A stretch of DNA of 64,000 bases from Gammaproteobacteria bacterium (GCA_022826505.1 JAJDUQ010000227.1:21078-85077), one strand, 5' to 3'. Numbered from the stretch's first letter, positions 20,159 to 30,239 are shown. Notes: generated by a model not told the origin, from the letters alone. Numbers and translations are program-made.

Positions 20159-21139
20159 TCAGCGAGGCGTCGATCCCACCGATCGGCAACCTCGACTTCG
20201 AGCACTTTCCCGGGCGATGCCGAATGCCAGTCGCTCGAGCACGAGCTGCTCGTTGGCGTTGGTGCGTCCAAGCACTCCGCTCCGGACCTCCAGACACCGG
20301 TCGAGCATCGGCAGCAGGCACGAGACCTGACGAGGTCCACGAACTCCCGGTACCGGATTGGTACTCACGTTGACACTCTTGCGCAGACGGTCGGCGAGAA
20401 TTTCGGTGAGCCACCAAGCGACCGTCGCGCGCCCGAATTCCTTCCACCGCGCCGCGACTGCCGTCGGGTCGCCACCTCCGAGAAGCTCGTCAAGATCGCG
20501 ATCAAGCCGTGAGCGTACCTCAATCAAACCGCTGCTCCACAATTCGACGGCCCGGACCGGCGCACCATGTGCGAGGGCAAGTGCAGCGCCCGGCTCCGGC
20601 ACCTTGCCGTGCAGCCATTCGACGGCGAGACCAGGGTCCGCGAGAGGAAAGTCGATCATCTGGCAGCGACTGCGGACCGTCGCCAGCAATTGTGCGGGAT
20701 TCGACGACACGAGAACGAACACCGTCGCCCCGGGAGGCTCTTCCAGCGTCTTGAGGATAGTGTTGGCCGCATGTCGATTCATCAGATCCGCAGGGTTGAC
20801 GATGACCACCTTGTAACGGCCGAACCGAGCGGTCAGACCCACCGAATGGACGAGATCACGGATCTGCTCGACGACGATTTCGCGGCGATCCGGCTCGAGC
20901 GTCACCTCAATCCAGTCAGGATGGCTGCCGGCGGCACAAAGTCGACAGGACTCGCACGTTTCGCATGGGGGCGCGTTCGATCCGCACAACAATTCCGCGG
21001 CAAGACGGGACGCGAACATCGCCTTGCCGTTGCCGCGCGCCCCACGCAGCAGGATTGCGTGAGGCATCCGTCCGGAACGAATGCTTCGCTCGATCCGGAG
21101 CCATTGCGGGCCGTGCCAGGGCAGACGTTCCGGAATCAC
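20159..21139 (-). CDS. holB: DNA polymerase III subunit delta'
   Basis: 326 residues, a clamp-loader ATPase-fold subunit. Recognisable parts are MPHAILLRGARGNGKAMFASRLAAELLC, a zinc-binding four-Cys group (LC...PCETCESCRLC), FGRYKVVIVNPADLMNRHAANTILKTLEEPP and LLATVRSRCQMIDF. The degenerate P-loop is normal for delta'. Starts with GTG, overlapping the tmk stop by four bases (GTGA), so it is translationally coupled to tmk. E. coli has the same tmk-holB order. Confidence 0.93.
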   Translation of the reverse strand: MIPERLPWHGPQWLRIERSIRSGRMPHAILLRGARGNGKAMFASRLAAELLCGSNAPPCETCESCRLCAAGSHPDWIEVTLEPDRREIVVEQIRDLVHSVGLTARFGRYKVVIVNPADLMNRHAANTILKTLEEPPGATVFVLVSSNPAQLLATVRSRCQMIDFPLADPGLAVEWLHGKVPEPGAALALAHGAPVRAVELWSSGLIEVRSRLDRDLDELLGGGDPTAVAARWKEFGRATVAWWLTEILADRLRKSVNVSTNPVPGVRGPRQVSCLLPMLDRCLEVRSGVLGRTNANEQLVLERLAFGIARESARSRGCRSVGSTPR

Positions 21140-21828
21140 ATCAGTCGCTTCGAAATTTCGCCGATCAACCGCTCGGTGACCGTCGTCTCGTCCGCCGATG
21201 CGTCGATCAGCGCATACCGTTCAGGCCGTTCCCGAGCGCGTTCGAGATAGGTTTCGCGAACTCGCCGGAAGAACTCCGGATTCTCACGCTCGAACCTGTC
21301 TGCCGCACCACATTCGGTTCTCACCGCGGCTGATCCGTGCGGAAAGACGCTCGTTCGTCGCCTCCGGCGCTCGGCGCGCCAGAGCCCCGCCTCGACCGAA
21401 ACGTCGAGCACGAGCACAAGGTCCGGACGAACGCCACCCTGCACGGTCGACTCCAACGCTTCGATGGTGCCGGCATCGAGGTCGCGGCCACCTCCCTGAT
21501 AGGCAAACGTTGCATCGGTGAACCGTTCGCTCAGAACCCAGACGCCATCCTCCAGCGCGGGTGCAATCACCTTTGCAAGGTGCTCGGCCCGGGCGGCAAA
21601 CATGACCAGTAATTCCGCTACGGGCGACATGCCCGCGAAACGCGGATCGAGCAGTACGGCTCGCAGCGATTCGCCGAGCGGTGTCCCGCCCGGTTCGCGA
21701 GTCGCGAGTGTCCTGATTCCGCGACGGCGCAGCCACTGTTCGATTCTCGGCATTTGAGTCGACTTGCCCGCGCCATCTACGCCTTCGACTGCCAGGAATC
21801 GACCCCGTGAGAATTCGTTGTGCGTCAT
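21136..21828 (-). CDS. tmk: Thymidylate kinase
   Basis: 230 residues. Phosphorylates dTMP to dTDP. The P-loop reads FLAVEGVDGAGKSTQ, followed by TREPGGTPLGESLRAVLL (substrate binding), LSERFTDATFAYQGGGRDLD and a lid region with RRRRRTS. The chosen ATG has GGAGG a few bases upstream; an ATG 11 codons earlier would begin inside the gap next to mltG and adds non-conserved residues. Lies between mltG and holB. Confidence 0.94.
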   Translation of the reverse strand: MTHNEFSRGRFLAVEGVDGAGKSTQMPRIEQWLRRRGIRTLATREPGGTPLGESLRAVLLDPRFAGMSPVAELLVMFAARAEHLAKVIAPALEDGVWVLSERFTDATFAYQGGGRDLDAGTIEALESTVQGGVRPDLVLVLDVSVEAGLWRAERRRRRTSVFPHGSAAVRTECGAADRFERENPEFFRRVRETYLERARERPERYALIDASADETTVTERLIGEISKRLM

Positions 21829-21860
21829 CAGTCCTCCGCCTGCGCGGTGCGCCGAGAACA

Positions 21861-22874
21861 CTATTTCCCGAGCTGGTAACGGCGCACCGCCTTGCGGTGG
21901 TCCTCGTAACTGGTAGAGAACACGTGGCGGCCGTCTCCCTTCGATACGAAGTAGAGGGATCCGTCTTCAATCGGGGCAACCACGGCATCGATTGCCGCGG
22001 CGCCTGCAATCGCGATTGGAGTCGGGGGAAGCCCCTTGCGCGTGTAGGTATTGTAGGGGGTATCGCGCCGCAGATCGGTCTTCGTCAGATTTCCGTCGAA
22101 TCTGTCCCCCATTCCGTAGATGACGGTGGGGTCGGTTTCCAGCCGCATTCCGCGCCGCAACCGCGATACGAAGACGCCTGCAATTCTTGCACGCTCCTCC
22201 GCGGCGCCGGTTTCCTTCTCCACGATCGACGCGAGTACCAGAACCTCCTCGGGAGACGAGAGCGGAAGACCATCGGTTCGTCGCGCCCATGCGGCATTCA
22301 GGTAGGTGGACATCGCTCGAAACGCCCTCTGCAGAAGCTGTACGTCCGAGGAGCCGGTGGGGAAGTAGTAGGTCTCGGGGAAGAAGCGCCCTTCGGGATG
22401 CACTCCTTCGAGACCCAACCGTGTCATCACCTCGTCATCCGAGAGGCCTTGGAGGGTCTGGACAAATACCGAAGATTGGGAAACGCGCCTGCGAAGATCG
22501 CTGAACGTCCAGCCTTCGACGATTGTGAAGGGGTACTGAACGACGGTTCCCGCAACGAGCAGGTCGAGGAGACCGAGCGGCGTCAGACCGGGTTTGAGGG
22601 CATATTCCCCGGCCTTGATTCGGCTGGCCGAACCGTTCCAGCGCGCTTGCAGTTCCAGGCGCAATGCCGATTCGACGATTCCCGCAGCCTCCAGATCCTG
22701 AGCAATGTGCGAAATCGTAGTCCCTCTCGGAACGGTGTAGACGAATGGCTCGTCATCGATGTGCAACGGGCGCTCCATCGCATGCTGCTGGGTGTGGAAC
22801 AACCACAGCCCACCGACCGCGCTCGCCAGGAGAAACGCGAGGCCCGTCAATGCAATGCGGGTGAGTAGCTTCAA
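21861..22874 (-). CDS. mltG: Endolytic murein transglycosylase MltG
   Basis: 337 residues with one N-terminal membrane segment (IALTGLAFLLASAVGGLWLF) and a periplasmic YceG/MltG domain. The LysM-like part begins YTVPRGTTISHIAQDLEAAGI. The catalytic Glu is E219 in LASIVEKETG. KGLPPTPIAIAGAAAIDA and YFVSKGDGRHVFSTSYEDH are the family end motifs. It cleaves nascent glycan strands and is thought to terminate their extension. In E. coli pabC lies between fabF and mltG; here only 62 bases separate them. Confidence 0.94.
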   Translation of the reverse strand: MKLLTRIALTGLAFLLASAVGGLWLFHTQQHAMERPLHIDDEPFVYTVPRGTTISHIAQDLEAAGIVESALRLELQARWNGSASRIKAGEYALKPGLTPLGLLDLLVAGTVVQYPFTIVEGWTFSDLRRRVSQSSVFVQTLQGLSDDEVMTRLGLEGVHPEGRFFPETYYFPTGSSDVQLLQRAFRAMSTYLNAAWARRTDGLPLSSPEEVLVLASIVEKETGAAEERARIAGVFVSRLRRGMRLETDPTVIYGMGDRFDGNLTKTDLRRDTPYNTYTRKGLPPTPIAIAGAAAIDAVVAPIEDGSLYFVSKGDGRHVFSTSYEDHRKAVRRYQLGK

Positions 22875-22936
22875 CCGTCAAGACCATCTCAGCATGGCCT
22901 GCACCGCGCTCGCCGTCCGCCTCGGAGAATGCGTGA

Positions 22937-24172
22937 TCAGCTCTGTCGCTTGAAGATGAGCGTACCGTTCGTTCCGCCGAATCCGAACGAGTTCGACATC
23001 GCGACGTCAATTCTCGTTTCCCGTGCGGAATGAGGGACGTAGTCCAGATCGCACTCGTTGTCCGGTTCGTGAAGATTGATAGTCGGCGGGGCGACCTGGT
23101 CGCGAATCGCCAGAATCGCGAATATCGCCTCGACACCACCTGCCGCGCCCAGCAGGTGACCAATCATCGATTTGGTCGAACTGACCGTCAACTCGAAAGC
23201 ATGTCTTCCGAACGTCCGCTTGACGGCTCGTGTCTCGATGACGTCACCGGCCGGCGTCGAGGTGCCGTGGGCGTTGATGTGGTCCACATTGTCCGCATCG
23301 AGCCCGGCATCGCGCAACGCGAGATTCATGCAACGGTACGCGCCGTCTCCATCGTCGGGAGGAAGGGTGATGTGATGGGCGTCGCTGCTCATTCCGAATC
23401 CGGCGAATTCAGCATAAATTTCGGCTCCGCGCGCGGTGGCGTGCTCGTACGACTCGAGAACCACGACCCCGGCACCGTCGCCAAGCACGAATCCGTCTCG
23501 GCCTTTGTCCCAGGGTCGACTCGCACCTTCCGGATCGTCGTTGCGCGTCGACAGCGCCCGGGCAGCAGCGAATCCCCCGAGCCCCATCGGAGATGTCGCC
23601 ATCTCGGCACCCCCGGCGATCATCACGTCGACGTCGCCGCGCTCGATGAGGCGCGCCGCGTCACCGATGTTGTGCGTACCGGTCGAACAGGCGGTGACTA
23701 TCCCGTAGTTGGGACCCAGGATTCCCAATTCTATCGACAGATTGCCGGCAATCATGTTGATGATGTTGGACGGGACGAAGAACGGCGAAATTCTGCGCGG
23801 TCCTCCGGCGAGAAAGCTGTCGTGACCCTTCTCGATTCCGGGCAGGCCTCCGATGCCCGATCCAATTGCGATGCCGATCCGCTCGCGATTCTCGTCGGCC
23901 ACTTCGATGCCCGCATCGGCAATCGCCTGCTTCGCCGCGGCGATACCGTAGTGGATGAACGGATCGGTCTTGCGGCTCTCCTTGGGCGACATGTACGGGG
24001 AGAGGTCGAAATTGGTGACCGTCGCGCCGATTCGGCTCGCAAACCCACTGGTGTCAAACTTGTCGATTTCGGAAACGCCGCTCCTGCCGGCGACGATGTT
24101 CTTCCAGGTCTCGTCAACTGTGTGTCCGACCGGGGTGACCAGCCCGAGACCGGTGACGACGATTCGACGCAT
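22937..24172 (-). CDS. fabF: 3-oxoacyl-[acyl-carrier-protein] synthase II
   Basis: 411 residues. The Cys-His-His triad is visible: C162 in [16 protein letters not shown], then His in [11 protein letters not shown] and in [13 protein letters not shown]. It elongates acyl-ACP with malonyl-ACP and in E. coli sets temperature-dependent cis-vaccenate formation. It lies downstream of acpP, separated by a strong hairpin terminator that should make fabF expression lower than that of acpP. Confidence 0.97.
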   Translation of the reverse strand: MRRIVVTGLGLVTPVGHTVDETWKNIVAGRSGVSEIDKFDTSGFASRIGATVTNFDLSPYMSPKESRKTDPFIHYGIAAAKQAIADAGIEVADENRERIGIAIGSGIGGLPGIEKGHDSFLAGGPRRISPFFVPSNIINMIAGNLSIELGILGPNYGIVTACSTGTHNIGDAARLIERGDVDVMIAGGAEMATSPMGLGGFAAARALSTRNDDPEGASRPWDKGRDGFVLGDGAGVVVLESYEHATARGAEIYAEFAGFGMSSDAHHITLPPDDGDGAYRCMNLALRDAGLDADNVDHINAHGTSTPAGDVIETRAVKRTFGRHAFELTVSSTKSMIGHLLGAAGGVEAIFAILAIRDQVAPPTINLHEPDNECDLDYVPHSARETRIDVAMSNSFGFGGTNGTLIFKRQS

Positions 24173-24197
24173 CAGACACTACCCTGGGCGAAGGACG

Positions 24198-24235
24198 AAA
24201 AAAGGCCGCAATCATCATGAACGATTCGCGGCCTT
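24198..24235 (-). terminator. Intrinsic terminator between acpP and fabF
   Basis: On the minus strand AAGGCCGC pairs perfectly with GCGGCCTT, extended inward by A-T pairs around TTCATGATG, and the second arm runs into six T. It lies 26 bases after the acpP stop. Such a site would allow a large excess of acpP mRNA with partial read-through into fabF. Confidence 0.85.
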
Positions 24236-24260
24236 GCTGATGTTTTCCGTTGCAGGCGGA

Positions 24261-24497
24261 CTATTCGCTGTGAGACTCGATGTAGCTGATGGCCTCCTGC
24301 ACGGTGGTGATCTTCTCGGCCTCCTCATCGGGAATTTCGCAGTTGAATTCCTCCTCGAGCGCCATCACGAGCTCGACGGTATCCAGAGAGTCTGCGCCGA
24401 GATCGTCGACAAAGGAGGAATCCGGGCTGACCTCCTCCTCCTTGACGCCGAGCTGCTCGACGACGATTTGCTTGACCCGCTCTTCCACTGTGCTCAT
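24261..24497 (-). CDS. acpP: Acyl carrier protein
   Basis: 78 residues, very acidic. Ser37 in [18 protein letters not shown] is the 4'-phosphopantetheine attachment site. [18 protein letters not shown] is the normal start; longer frames upstream lack similarity. It carries acyl intermediates for the enzymes encoded around it. It is separated from fabG by about 270 bases, enough for its own promoter. Confidence 0.98.
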   Translation of the reverse strand: MSTVEERVKQIVVEQLGVKEEEVSPDSSFVDDLGADSLDTVELVMALEEEFNCEIPDEEAEKITTVQEAISYIESHSE

Positions 24498-24767
24498 TTG
24501 CGGATGTTCCTCTGCGTATATTGCGAGGGACCGTGGCGATCCCGACGCTGAACGTGTGTTCGTGACGTTGCCGGTTCGTACGGCACCGCACTCGCGCGCC
24601 CCGTGTTCCATACCCCATCACCGCCCCGTCTCCCCGCAGGAGATGGGAATCCGAATTCAAGCCCGGGGATCACACCGTCTGGAACGGCGACCTAGTGTAT
24701 TCAAACCCTACCGAGTTTCAAGGCAGCCGCCCATGACAAGAAAGTGCATCCACGAAGCGGGAGACAC

Positions 24768-25514
24768 TTACCCCATGTACATTCCGCCATTGACGTGGAG
24801 CGTCTCGCCGGTAATGTAACTCGCCTGCGGCGACGCGAGAAACGTGACTGCAGCGGCGATTTCATCAGGGGTTCCGAGACGTCCGAGCGGTATCTGCTCC
24901 AGCATGCGGGCCCGTTGCTCGGGTCCGATGTCTCGCGTCATGTCCGTATCGACGAATCCTGGAGCGACGGCATTGACCGTGATCGATCTGCCGCCGAGCT
25001 CTCTGGCGAGAGCGCGCGTGAATCCGACGATTCCGGCCTTCGCCGCCGCGTAGTTTGCCTGCCCCGCATTACCGGTAAAGCCGACAACCGACGTCACATT
25101 GACAATCCGACCACCCCGGCGCTTCATCAGATGCCGAACACACGCCTTGCACGTGCGATACAGGGAGCTGAGGTTGGTGTCGATAACCGCATCCCAATGC
25201 TCGTTGCTCATTCTGACGAACAGCGTGTCGCGAGCAATTCCCGCATTGTTCACGAGGACCCCGGGCAGAAGGCCGGTGTCTGCCAACGACGCGAAGGCCG
25301 CATCGACCGAGGAGGCGTCAGCGACGTCGAGTACGAGCCCCTTTCCCGGATGCTCTGCGTCCGCCAGCATCCGCTCCACGATTCGGGCTCCGTTGCCGGT
25401 AGTGGCGGTCCCGACGACCGTGGCCCCCTGTTGCGCAAGTGAACGGGCGATAGCAGCTCCGATGCCACGACTCGCGCCGGTGACGAGCGCGACCTCTCCG
25501 TTCAGATTCTTCAT
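24768..25514 (-). CDS. fabG: 3-oxoacyl-[acyl-carrier-protein] reductase
   Basis: 248-residue short-chain dehydrogenase. It has an NADP-binding TGASRGIGAAIARSL, NNAGIARD, a catalytic Ser in VNVTSVVGFTGNAGQ with Tyr and Lys in ANYAAAKAG, and the C-terminal GGMYMG end typical of FabG. The ATG overlaps the fabD stop (ATGA). Confidence 0.97.
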   Translation of the reverse strand: MKNLNGEVALVTGASRGIGAAIARSLAQQGATVVGTATTGNGARIVERMLADAEHPGKGLVLDVADASSVDAAFASLADTGLLPGVLVNNAGIARDTLFVRMSNEHWDAVIDTNLSSLYRTCKACVRHLMKRRGGRIVNVTSVVGFTGNAGQANYAAAKAGIVGFTRALARELGGRSITVNAVAPGFVDTDMTRDIGPEQRARMLEQIPLGRLGTPDEIAAAVTFLASPQASYITGETLHVNGGMYMG

Positions 25515-26464
25515 CCACCTGCTCCATTCATCACTGCCTGAAGCGCCGCGTCGAGCGATTCGCCATCGTGCACGGACATCGCCGCAATCCCCCGATCGAT
25601 TCGCCGGGCGAGACCGGTCAGCACTCTGCCCGGTCCGAATTCGACCATGGTCGTTGCTCCTCGCTCACGCATCGTGATGACGGTCTGACGCCACCTGACC
25701 GGGCTCGCGAGTTGTCCCGCAAGGGCATCCCGAATCGACGCTCCGTCCGGCCGGGTCTCGACGTCCACGTTGTGGAGGATGGGCACGGTGGGCGGATGAA
25801 CGCGTATCGCGCCCAGTGTCGCTTCCAATTTTCTCGTCGCCGGCGCCATCAGCGGGCAGTGCACCGGGACGCTCATCGGTAAACGAATCGCACGCCGGGC
25901 GCCCACTTCTCGAGCCTGCGCAATTGCCGCGTCAAGTGCACGTGACGCGCCAGCGATCGCGACCTGGCCCGGCGCGTTGAAGTTGACGGCGGATACATGA
26001 CCGAGCTCCGCCCTTTCGCTGATTTCGTCGCACAGCGCTACGACGGTCTCGTCATCGAGGCCGACGATAGCGGCGATTCCTCCCGCGTTTTCGGGAACCG
26101 CCTCCTGCATGAATCGACCTCGCGCGGCAACGGTTCGAATCGCATCCGCGAATTCGAGAGCCCCGAACGCCACGAGCGCCGAGTACTCGCCCAGACTGTG
26201 ACCCGCTGCGACACACGGGAGAACTCCACCTCTCGACACCCAGCATCTCCACGCGGCCACACCCGCTGCGAGCATCGCCGGTTGCGTCTGTTCGGTGGCG
26301 TTCAGACGGCGTTCCGGCCCTTCCTGTACCAGGGACCACAGGTCGAAGCCGAGTGCATGCGTCGCCTCCTCGAAGGTCTCGCGTACTTCCGTGCATGCCT
26401 GCGATAGTTCCGAGAGCATTCCGATGGACTGGGAGCCCTGGCCGGGAAAGGTGGCGGCAAACAT
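25511..26464 (-). CDS. fabD: Malonyl CoA-acyl carrier protein transacylase
   Basis: 317 residues. The nucleophile is Ser90 in AAGHSLGEYSALVA, with FPGQGSQSIGML at the N-terminus, QEAVPENAGGIAAIVGL and the catalytic His in MSVPVHCPLM. MFAATFPGQG was taken as the start; the frame continues upstream without similarity. It loads malonate onto ACP. It overlaps fabG by four bases and follows fabH by 19. Confidence 0.96.
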   Translation of the reverse strand: MFAATFPGQGSQSIGMLSELSQACTEVRETFEEATHALGFDLWSLVQEGPERRLNATEQTQPAMLAAGVAAWRCWVSRGGVLPCVAAGHSLGEYSALVAFGALEFADAIRTVAARGRFMQEAVPENAGGIAAIVGLDDETVVALCDEISERAELGHVSAVNFNAPGQVAIAGASRALDAAIAQAREVGARRAIRLPMSVPVHCPLMAPATRKLEATLGAIRVHPPTVPILHNVDVETRPDGASIRDALAGQLASPVRWRQTVITMRERGATTMVEFGPGRVLTGLARRIDRGIAAMSVHDGESLDAALQAVMNGAGG

Positions 26465-26483
26465 GAATCGATTCCTGGCTGAG

Positions 26484-27452
26484 TCAATAGCGAACGAGGG
26501 CCGATCCCCAGGTAAATCCGCCGCCGAACGCTTCGAGAAGGAGCACTTGACCCGGCTGCACTCGGCCATCGCGAACTGCGGCATCCAGCGCGAGCGGCAC
26601 CGATGCCGCCGAGGTATTCCCCTGGTCCTCCACCGTCACAATCACCCTGTCCATCGGCATGCCGAGCTTGCGAGCGGTGGCCTCGATGATTCGAATGTTG
26701 GCCTGGTGCGGAATCAGCCAGTCGACATCGCTCTTCGTCATGTCGTTCGCGGCCAGGGTCTCGTCGACGATGCGGCGCAACGTTCGCACCGCAACCTTGA
26801 AGACCTCGTTTCCCTGCATCTTCGTGTACGCTCCGCCGTCCGAGATACGCCCTGCGCCGCGCGGTGTCCCCCCTTTGACGTAGAGCAGCGGCTCGTAGCG
26901 GCCGTCCGCATGAAGGTGTGTCGACATCACGCCCGGAGCGTCGGACGCTTCGAGCACCACGGCCCCGGCACCGTCACCGAACAACACGCAGGTTCTCCGG
27001 TCGGACCAGTCGAGCAGTCGAGAATGGGTGTCGGCACCGACCACCAGGGCGCGGCGGACGCTTCCTGCGCGAAAGAACTTTTCGGCCACGCCGAGTGCGT
27101 AGATAAAGCCGGTGCAGACCGCCTGCACATCGAACGCCGGGCACTCGCCTGCACCCAGGCGTGCCTGCAAACGGCACGCGGTCGAGGGGTAGATTCGATC
27201 GGGGGTCGTCGTGCCCACCACGATGAGGTCCAACGCACCCGCATCGATGCCAGCCGAATCGAGCGCATTGCGCGCGGCGCGTTCGGCAAGATCGCAGGTT
27301 GACTCCGATTCATCGACGATATGGCGCCGTCGGATGCCGGTGCGCTCCCGAATCCAGGCATCGGTGGTGTCCACACGCCTGGAAAGTTCGGCGTTGGTGA
27401 CGACATGTTCCGGGAGGCTCGAGCCGGTTCCTGCGATTTTCGGATAGATCAC
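26484..27452 (-). CDS. fabH: 3-oxoacyl-[acyl-carrier-protein] synthase III
   Basis: 322 residues, the initiating condensing enzyme (acetyl-CoA plus malonyl-ACP). The catalytic triad is C113 in VQAVCTGFIYAL, His in WLIPHQANIRIIEA and Asn in VEDQGNTSAASVPLALD. It starts with GTG overlapping the plsX stop (GTGA). Confidence 0.97.
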   Translation of the reverse strand: MIYPKIAGTGSSLPEHVVTNAELSRRVDTTDAWIRERTGIRRRHIVDESESTCDLAERAARNALDSAGIDAGALDLIVVGTTTPDRIYPSTACRLQARLGAGECPAFDVQAVCTGFIYALGVAEKFFRAGSVRRALVVGADTHSRLLDWSDRRTCVLFGDGAGAVVLEASDAPGVMSTHLHADGRYEPLLYVKGGTPRGAGRISDGGAYTKMQGNEVFKVAVRTLRRIVDETLAANDMTKSDVDWLIPHQANIRIIEATARKLGMPMDRVIVTVEDQGNTSAASVPLALDAAVRDGRVQPGQVLLLEAFGGGFTWGSALVRY

Positions 27453-28477
27453 ACCGCTTCCTTCGCGACGAGGACGGAGGCGATGCGTTCGCTGATGCGT
27501 TCGGGCACGTTCTTTCTGATCTCGGCGACGGCTTCCACGATTGCGCGCTTGAATGCGACGATATCGGCGCTGCCGTGGCTCTTGATCACGATCCCGCGCA
27601 AGCCCACGAAGCTCGCTCCGTTGTAACTGCGCGGATCCATGCGCCCGGCCAGATTTCGCAGTATCGGACGGGCGAGGAATCCGACCAGACGGTTGACGAA
27701 CGTGCGCTCGAACTCGTCGCGCATCAGATCGGAGATCATTCGCGCTACGCCCTCACTCGACTTCAACGCGACGTTCCCGACAAAACCGTCGCATACCACG
27801 ACGTTTGCGGTGCCCCGGTAGATGTCGTCACCCTCGACGAATCCGATGTAGTGGAGGCCGCTCGCCGCGAGAAGGTGCGCAGCTTCCTTGACCTGTTCAT
27901 TGCCCTTGATGTCTTCCTGTCCGATGTTGAGCAACCCGACACTCGGACGCCTGATGTCGTCCACCGCGCTCACGAGTTCCGAACCCATCACCGCAAACTC
28001 GAACAGATGGCGGGAGGTCGATTCCACGTTGGCGCCGAGATCCAGGACGTGTGTATGCCCCGTCTCGGTGGGAATGGCCGAGATGATGGCGGGACGATCG
28101 ATGCCCGGCAGGGTTTTCAGCACGAACCGTGCCATCGCCATCAGCGCGCCGGTGTTGCCGGCGCTCACACAAGCATCCGCGGTGCCGTCCCGCACGAGGT
28201 CCAGCACGACCCGCATGGACGAATCCCGCTTCGATCGCAGGGCCTGAGAAGGCGGCTCGTCCATCTCCACGCTCTGTGAAGCATGCTGAATGGAGATGCG
28301 GTCACTCGGGATCGCGTGATTGCGCTCGAGCGCAGCGGCGATGACAGGTTCATTGCCGACCAGAACCAGGTCGATATCGGAAACTTCTGCGACGGTTTCG
28401 AGCGCGGCGGGTACCACGACTCCCGGACCGTGATCTCCGCCCATCGCATCGAGGGCGATGGTGTAGCGTGACCCCAC
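27449..28477 (-). CDS. plsX: Phosphate acyltransferase PlsX
   Basis: 342 residues. It converts acyl-ACP to acyl-phosphate for the PlsX/PlsY route to phosphatidic acid. Family marks are IALDAMGGDHGP at the N-terminus, SMRVVLDLVRDGTADACVSAGNTGALMA, LLNIGQEDIKGNEQVKEA and VCDGFVGNVALKSSEG. GTG start, 12 bases after rpmF. Its position between rpmF and fabH is the conserved one. Confidence 0.96.
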   Translation of the reverse strand: MGSRYTIALDAMGGDHGPGVVVPAALETVAEVSDIDLVLVGNEPVIAAALERNHAIPSDRISIQHASQSVEMDEPPSQALRSKRDSSMRVVLDLVRDGTADACVSAGNTGALMAMARFVLKTLPGIDRPAIISAIPTETGHTHVLDLGANVESTSRHLFEFAVMGSELVSAVDDIRRPSVGLLNIGQEDIKGNEQVKEAAHLLAASGLHYIGFVEGDDIYRGTANVVVCDGFVGNVALKSSEGVARMISDLMRDEFERTFVNRLVGFLARPILRNLAGRMDPRSYNGASFVGLRGIVIKSHGSADIVAFKRAIVEAVAEIRKNVPERISERIASVLVAKEAV

Positions 28478-28489
28478 CCGGAGCCGCCG

Positions 28490-28669
28490 TCAGTCGTCCC
28501 GGCCCTCGACAATCTTCCTCCCTCGGTAGTACCCATCGGGGCTCATCTGGTGCCGGAGGTGGGTTTCTCCGGTGGTCGGCTCGGTTGACGTCGTCGGAAC
28601 GCGCAATGCGTCATGGGCCCGGCGCATTCCACGCTTGGACCGCGACTTTCTGTTTTGCTGGACCGCCAT
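28490..28669 (-). CDS. rpmF: 50S ribosomal protein L32
   Basis: 59 residues starting [22 protein letters not shown], with [19 protein letters not shown] in the second half as in proteobacterial L32. Lies between yceD and plsX, a pairing conserved widely. Confidence 0.97.
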   Translation of the reverse strand: MAVQQNRKSRSKRGMRRAHDALRVPTTSTEPTTGETHLRHQMSPDGYYRGRKIVEGRDD

Positions 28670-28744
28670 TTCGTTTCTCCTCTTGCTCGGTCGCCAACTC
28701 CCCGATTCGGAAACCGGGTACGGCAACTGGGTGCACCGATCAGT

Positions 28745-29266
28745 TCAATCACTCACGCCGATTTGCGAACGCAATTCACGGAGCGCCGCGAACTGACTGG
28801 TGCTCGGTGACGCAGACGGGTCGCCGCCGGTCCGAATCGGTGGCGCTTGACATGTCCCGAAAGCGTGGACCGGCGCAGTCGGCAGCGCGAGCAGCAGCTC
28901 ATCCTCGACGACGGAATTCAGCTCGATTCGCCCATCGGAACAAACCACGGCATCCGACCCTCTCGATTCCTCCCGCTCGTGGCCGACCACAGAAGACTCG
29001 AATCTCGTGTCGAATTTCCATTCGAAGTTCTCGAGGCACCGCTGACAGACCAGCGACAGCACTCCCTCCGCGCGTCCGCTCATGGCCGCCCTGCCCGAAA
29101 CATCTCGGCTGAACGTAATGCGATACGCAATCGAACTCGGCTTGGACGCAATGACCTCGAGAAGCCGCGGCATCGACACAGGATCCACGAAACCGGCGAG
29201 AGTCACCCCTTGCGAAGCGAGTTCTTCTACGTCCAGAAACCGTTGAGTGTTCGCGGATTCCCGCAT
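28745..29266 (-). CDS. yceD: YceD (DUF177) family, 23S rRNA accumulation protein
   Basis: 173 residues. It has the DUF177 pattern: a beta-rich N-terminal half (VTLAGFVDPVSMPRL, YRITFSRDVSG), CQRCLENFEWKF with two Cys (a likely metal or structural site), an acidic middle with IELNSVVEDELLLALPTAP, and a final FAALRELR. The family affects 23S rRNA levels in E. coli and plants. It is cotranscribed with rpmF, 75 bases downstream. Confidence 0.9.
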   Translation of the reverse strand: MRESANTQRFLDVEELASQGVTLAGFVDPVSMPRLLEVIASKPSSIAYRITFSRDVSGRAAMSGRAEGVLSLVCQRCLENFEWKFDTRFESSVVGHEREESRGSDAVVCSDGRIELNSVVEDELLLALPTAPVHAFGTCQAPPIRTGGDPSASPSTSQFAALRELRSQIGVSD

Positions 29267-29472
29267 TTCTCACCACACCCCGGCTGCGGACGCGGACCTC
29301 ACGGGATTGTCCGCGGTACGATCGTAAAGAGCCCATGCTTTCCCTGTCAAAATGTTTGGCAGACCCGGGGAAGACACCCTGGACTTCGATCGGGACATGC
29401 TGAAGTGCATTGCCAACACCGGCAACCGCCAGCTATAAGCACCTTCACCAGGCAATGCAACCCAGACCTCCG

Positions 29473-30102
29473 ATGCATCGGCTCGTCCTCGGCTCCCGCT
29501 CGCTGTCCCGCCGGAATCTTCTGCAAGGTCTTTCGATTCCATTTCTCGTCGTCCACCCCGACATCGACGAATCTCCATTCGAGGGAGAAACGCCGAATGC
29601 GCTCGTCAGACGCCTGTCCGAGCAGAAAGCCCTTGCGGTTGCCGCACGGGTTGGAACCGGGCTGGTAATCGGCTCCGATCAGGTCGCTCTGCTCGGCGAC
29701 TCGGTACTGGGAAAACCCGGCAATCATGCGAACAACGTCGCTCAGATCGCCATGGCCAGCGGGCGCTGGCTCGAATTTCGTACCGGGATCGCGGTTCTTG
29801 ACGCAGCAAGCGGTCGAATCGAGAGCGACGTCATTCCATTCGCGGTGAAATTCAGGCCGCTCACTGCAACGGAAATCGAGTCATACGTGTCGCGAGAGCG
29901 GGCATATGACTGCGCGGGCGGCTTTCGGGCAGAGCGTCTGGGATCCGCACTCTTCGAACGCATGCACGGAGAGGATCCCACCGCCTTGCTCGGACTTCCG
30001 ATGATTCGACTGTGCGCCATGCTGCGATCAGCGGGCCACGACGTCCTCCACGCTCCCGGCGACTCGTTCGCCGGTGCATCGGCGGGAACACCGCATACCT
30101 GA
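29473..30102 (+). CDS. Maf-like nucleotide pyrophosphatase (YceF type)
   Basis: 209 residues of the Maf/HAM1 superfamily, which hydrolyses non-canonical NTPs. LVLGSRSLSRRNLL carries the conserved SxSxxR phosphate-binding motif. LVIGSDQVALLGDSVLGKPG has the GSDQ and K typical of the 7-methyl-GTP-preferring YceF group, and CAGGFRAERLGSALFE follows. The start MHRLVLGS aligns with family N-termini; ATG at 29455 would add six residues. Its position next to yceD and rluC, on the opposite strand, matches E. coli yceF. Confidence 0.88.
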   Translation: MHRLVLGSRSLSRRNLLQGLSIPFLVVHPDIDESPFEGETPNALVRRLSEQKALAVAARVGTGLVIGSDQVALLGDSVLGKPGNHANNVAQIAMASGRWLEFRTGIAVLDAASGRIESDVIPFAVKFRPLTATEIESYVSRERAYDCAGGFRAERLGSALFERMHGEDPTALLGLPMIRLCAMLRSAGHDVLHAPGDSFAGASAGTPHT

Positions 30103-30239
30103 TCGACGTGCGCCGATGCTGCATCGCGCACTGTCCGGCGCCGGCATGACGCAGATTCGAACCGCATCGTATCCAGGCACACGCGAGTTCGATGCAACCA
30201 GCCCGCCCGATGGTCTCACAAGGCTGTCGGAGACAACGT

